Shown: one piece after another, positions 62,395 through 64,000 of the stretch
Layout of the letters: every line of letters begins with the position of its first letter
How positions within the stretch are numbered: position 1 is the first letter of the stretch
Assembly (NCBI RefSeq): GCF_029635795.1
Contig: NZ_CP114280.1
Coordinates: 1,240,001 to 1,304,000, forward strand
Direction: 5' to 3'
Source of the DNA: Dickeya lacustris
Lineage (GTDB): Bacteria > Pseudomonadota > Gammaproteobacteria > Enterobacterales > Enterobacteriaceae
DNA: 64,000 nt
Position numbers and translations under genes: made by a program
The notes under the pieces: model-generated
The model's database searches: none
What the model was told of the DNA's origin: nothing
What the model saw: the letters and a program-made list of their open reading frames with translations, nothing else

Positions 62395-62728
62395 GATATC
62401 CATGTGCTATAACGCGCTGGAATTGATTGAACAGCAAGCTCGTCAGCACGGTGCCAGCCGGGTGACGGGCGTATGGCTGGAGATTGGCGCGCTGTCCTGT
62501 ATTGAAGAGAGCGCGCTGCGGTTTTGTTTTGAGTCGGTTTGTCGTCAGACATTGGCTGAGGATTGCCAGTTGCACGTGTCGATACGCCCGGCGCAGGCCT
62601 GGTGTTGGGAGTGCAGCCAGGTGGTAGAGGTCGTCAGCCATGACAGCGGCTGCCCGCATTGCGGCAGCCTCAATTTGCGTGTTGACAGCGGCGACAGCCT
62701 GCAATTAAAGCAACTGGCGATTGAGTAG
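62387..62728 (+). CDS. hybF: Nickel insertion metallochaperone HypA/HybF
   Basis: A 113-residue protein, the length of HybF and HypA. It starts [18 protein letters not shown], the conserved M-H-E nickel motif with His2, and carries the zinc site with two C-x-x-C pairs (CWECSQVV and CPHCGSLNL). It delivers nickel to the hydrogenase large subunit with HypB. The ATG lies inside hybE (eight-base overlap). It is in the HybF position of the operon, hence the symbol. Confidence 0.93.
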   Translation: MHEISMCYNALELIEQQARQHGASRVTGVWLEIGALSCIEESALRFCFESVCRQTLAEDCQLHVSIRPAQAWCWECSQVVEVVSHDSGCPHCGSLNLRVDSGDSLQLKQLAIE

Positions 62729-62792
62729 CTCGCGGCGTTCGGCGCGAGTCATCCGTTCAACGCGGTCTGGTTTGACCGAAGGAGTTATAGCA

Positions 62793-64000
62793 ATGTGTAC
62801 CACATGCGGTTGTGGCGAAGGAGAACGCCGGATTGAAGGTGATGAAGCAGCGCATTCACACCCCCACTCCCATACCCACGCTCATTCTCATGAACATACC
62901 CACGGCAATAGTCACAGCCTGTCTCATGGTCATCACCATCATCATGTGCACCGCCATGATCACGAACACGACCATGACCACAATCATGACCATGACCACA
63001 ACCATGAACACGGGCATGACAACACGCATCACCATGGTCATGAACATCATCATGAGAACGGGGCACCGTCGGCTGCGCCGGGTGTGATTATTCATCACCA
63101 CCATTACTACTATCACCACGGTGATGTTCATCACCACTATCATGGCGTAGCGCAGCCGCATTCTCATCATGCCCATTCCGGTGATCACCACCACGACCGG
63201 CACGATCATCATATTCATGACCATGACCATGACCATGACCATGACCATGACCATGACCATGCACAGGCTCGCCCGGCACGGCATGACGCGCCTTTCCAGC
63301 CGGTAGAGCAGGATCAAGACTTACATTATGGACAAGGCGCGGCGGGCACACACGCGCCGGGCATTGGCCAGCAGCGCTTGTTGCAGATTGAAATGGATGT
63401 GTTGAGCAAGAATAACCAGCTTGCCGCGCATAACCGCGAGCACTTTGATGACGCGCATATTCTGGCGCTGAATCTGGTTTCCAGCCCTGGGTCGGGCAAG
63501 ACCACGCTACTGACCAACACCCTGCATCTGATAGGAAAAAACCTGCCCTGTGCGGTGATTGAAGGCGATCAGCAGACCACCAACGATGCCGAGCGTATCC
63601 GTGCGACCGGCGTCCCGGCGATTCAGGTCAACACCGGCAAGGGGTGCCATCTCGATGCGCAAATGGTGCATGACGCCATGCACCGCCTGCCGTTGCCCAC
63701 CGGTAGCCTGTTGTTTATTGAAAACGTCGGCAATCTGGTGTGCCCGGCGGGGTTTGACCTGGGCGAGCGCCACAAAATAGCGGTGCTGTCCGTCACCGAA
63801 GGTGAAGACAAACCGCTGAAATATCCACACATGTTTGCTGCCGCGTCCCTGATGATTATCAACAAGATAGACTTGCTTCCCTACCTCGATTTTGATGTGG
63901 AAACCTGCGTGGCCAACGCGCGTCGCGTCAACCCGCACATTGAGGTAATTGCGCTATCGGCGCGTACCGGCGAGGGGATGGAAAGCTGGCTGGCATGGCT
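62793..64000 (+). CDS. hypB: Hydrogenase nickel incorporation GTPase HypB, cut by window end
   Basis: About 402 codons are in the window, and the end of the protein lies beyond it. The start [18 protein letters not shown] carries the N-terminal C-x-x-C-G-C high-affinity nickel site of HypB. Residues about 21-156 are a histidine-rich region with about 63 histidines in 136 residues, many as H-D repeats. The SIMIBI GTPase domain follows, with Walker [10 protein letters not shown] at residues 230-238, the metal-site region [28 protein letters not shown] and NKID. HypB inserts nickel with HypA/HybF and can store nickel. E. coli HypB is only 290 residues. ACCGAAGGAG lies ten bases before the ATG. 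Confidence 0.95.
   Translation, partial: MCTTCGCGEGERRIEGDEAAHSHPHSHTHAHSHEHTHGNSHSLSHGHHHHHVHRHDHEHDHDHNHDHDHNHEHGHDNTHHHGHEHHHENGAPSAAPGVIIHHHHYYYHHGDVHHHYHGVAQPHSHHAHSGDHHHDRHDHHIHDHDHDHDHDHDHDHAQARPARHDAPFQPVEQDQDLHYGQGAAGTHAPGIGQQRLLQIEMDVLSKNNQLAAHNREHFDDAHILALNLVSSPGSGKTTLLTNTLHLIGKNLPCAVIEGDQQTTNDAERIRATGVPAIQVNTGKGCHLDAQMVHDAMHRLPLPTGSLLFIENVGNLVCPAGFDLGERHKIAVLSVTEGEDKPLKYPHMFAAASLMIINKIDLLPYLDFDVETCVANARRVNPHIEVIALSARTGEGMESWLAW
63216..63260 (+). repeat. (CATGAC)7.5 hexanucleotide repeat in hypB
   Basis: Seven perfect CATGAC units and a final CAT run from 63216 to 63260 and encode alternating His-Asp. The sequence upstream (62850-63060) is a less regular C-A-C/C-A-T tract. Because the unit is six bases, gain or loss of copies would change repeat length without shifting the frame. 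Confidence 0.95.

Noticed and set aside
62840..63260. Tandem repeats resembling a CRISPR or satellite array
   Set aside because: The repeats are in frame inside hypB and encode histidine; there are no unique spacers and no cas genes.
1..64000. Mobile elements, prophage, tRNA or rRNA genes
   Set aside because: No transposase, integrase, terminal inverted repeat, tRNA cloverleaf or rRNA sequence was recognised, and the gene order is that of the conserved backbone.

Overview
The window looks like chromosomal backbone of an enterobacterium of the order Enterobacterales, most likely a soft-rot or plant-associated member of the Pectobacteriaceae (Dickeya, Musicola, Brenneria or Pectobacterium type). 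The gene order from mnmC to nuoN follows the Escherichia coli fabB-purF-hisP-pta-ackA-nuo segment closely, but the LysR regulator ahead of nuo is the LrhA/HexA/PecT type that controls virulence in soft-rot bacteria, and several E. coli genes (yfcJ, folX, yfcF, yfcC, a second periplasmic argT/hisJ copy) are missing. No tRNA, rRNA, insertion sequence, phage or CRISPR array is visible. The genus is inference; only the family-level resemblance is well supported.

Layout. 1-2.3 kb: end of an Ohr peroxidase gene, then an azlCD amino-acid exporter pair and an AraC regulator on the minus strand. 2.4-7.2 kb: mnmC, fabB (with FadR/FabR operators) and flk. 7.4-17.7 kb: a long plus-strand run pdxB-usg-truA-dedA-accD-folC-dedD-cvpA-purF-ubiX. 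17.7-21.1 kb: a nitrogen-regulated (sigma-54/NtrC) histidine/arginine ABC transporter. 21.2-24.6 kb: yfcH, yfcG, yfcE, yfcD. 24.7-28.2 kb: ackA-pta acetate overflow pathway, minus strand. 28.8-33.3 kb: yfbV, yfbU, yfbT, yfbS, yfbR. 33.3-36.8 kb: alaA and pecT/lrhA, divergent across a 1.3 kb AT-rich gap. 37.4-52.5 kb: the full nuoA-N operon for respiratory complex I. 52.5-55.8 kb: a probable 29-residue protein gene with its own promoter and terminator, a PhzF-family gene and the ABC-F gene ybiT. 56.2-64 kb: an FNR-box-preceded hydrogenase-2 operon hybOABCDE-hybF running into hypB, which is cut by the window end.

Together the genes cover respiratory electron input (complex I from NADH, hydrogenase-2 from H2), acetate/acetyl-phosphate metabolism, fatty acid and folate/purine synthesis and tRNA modification. 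They are core functions, with local peculiarities.

The points most worth a second look are: (1) an unannotated small ORF at 52830-52919 (minus) with promoter, two CRP-like sites, ribosome binding site and terminator; (2) a HypB with about 63 histidines in 136 residues; (3) three otherwise well-conserved genes, hisQ, alaA and nuoM, each carrying exactly one extra base (total length 3n+1), which means either assembly errors or real lesions; and (4) a clear sigma-54 promoter with an upstream NtrC site before the single periplasmic binding protein gene.
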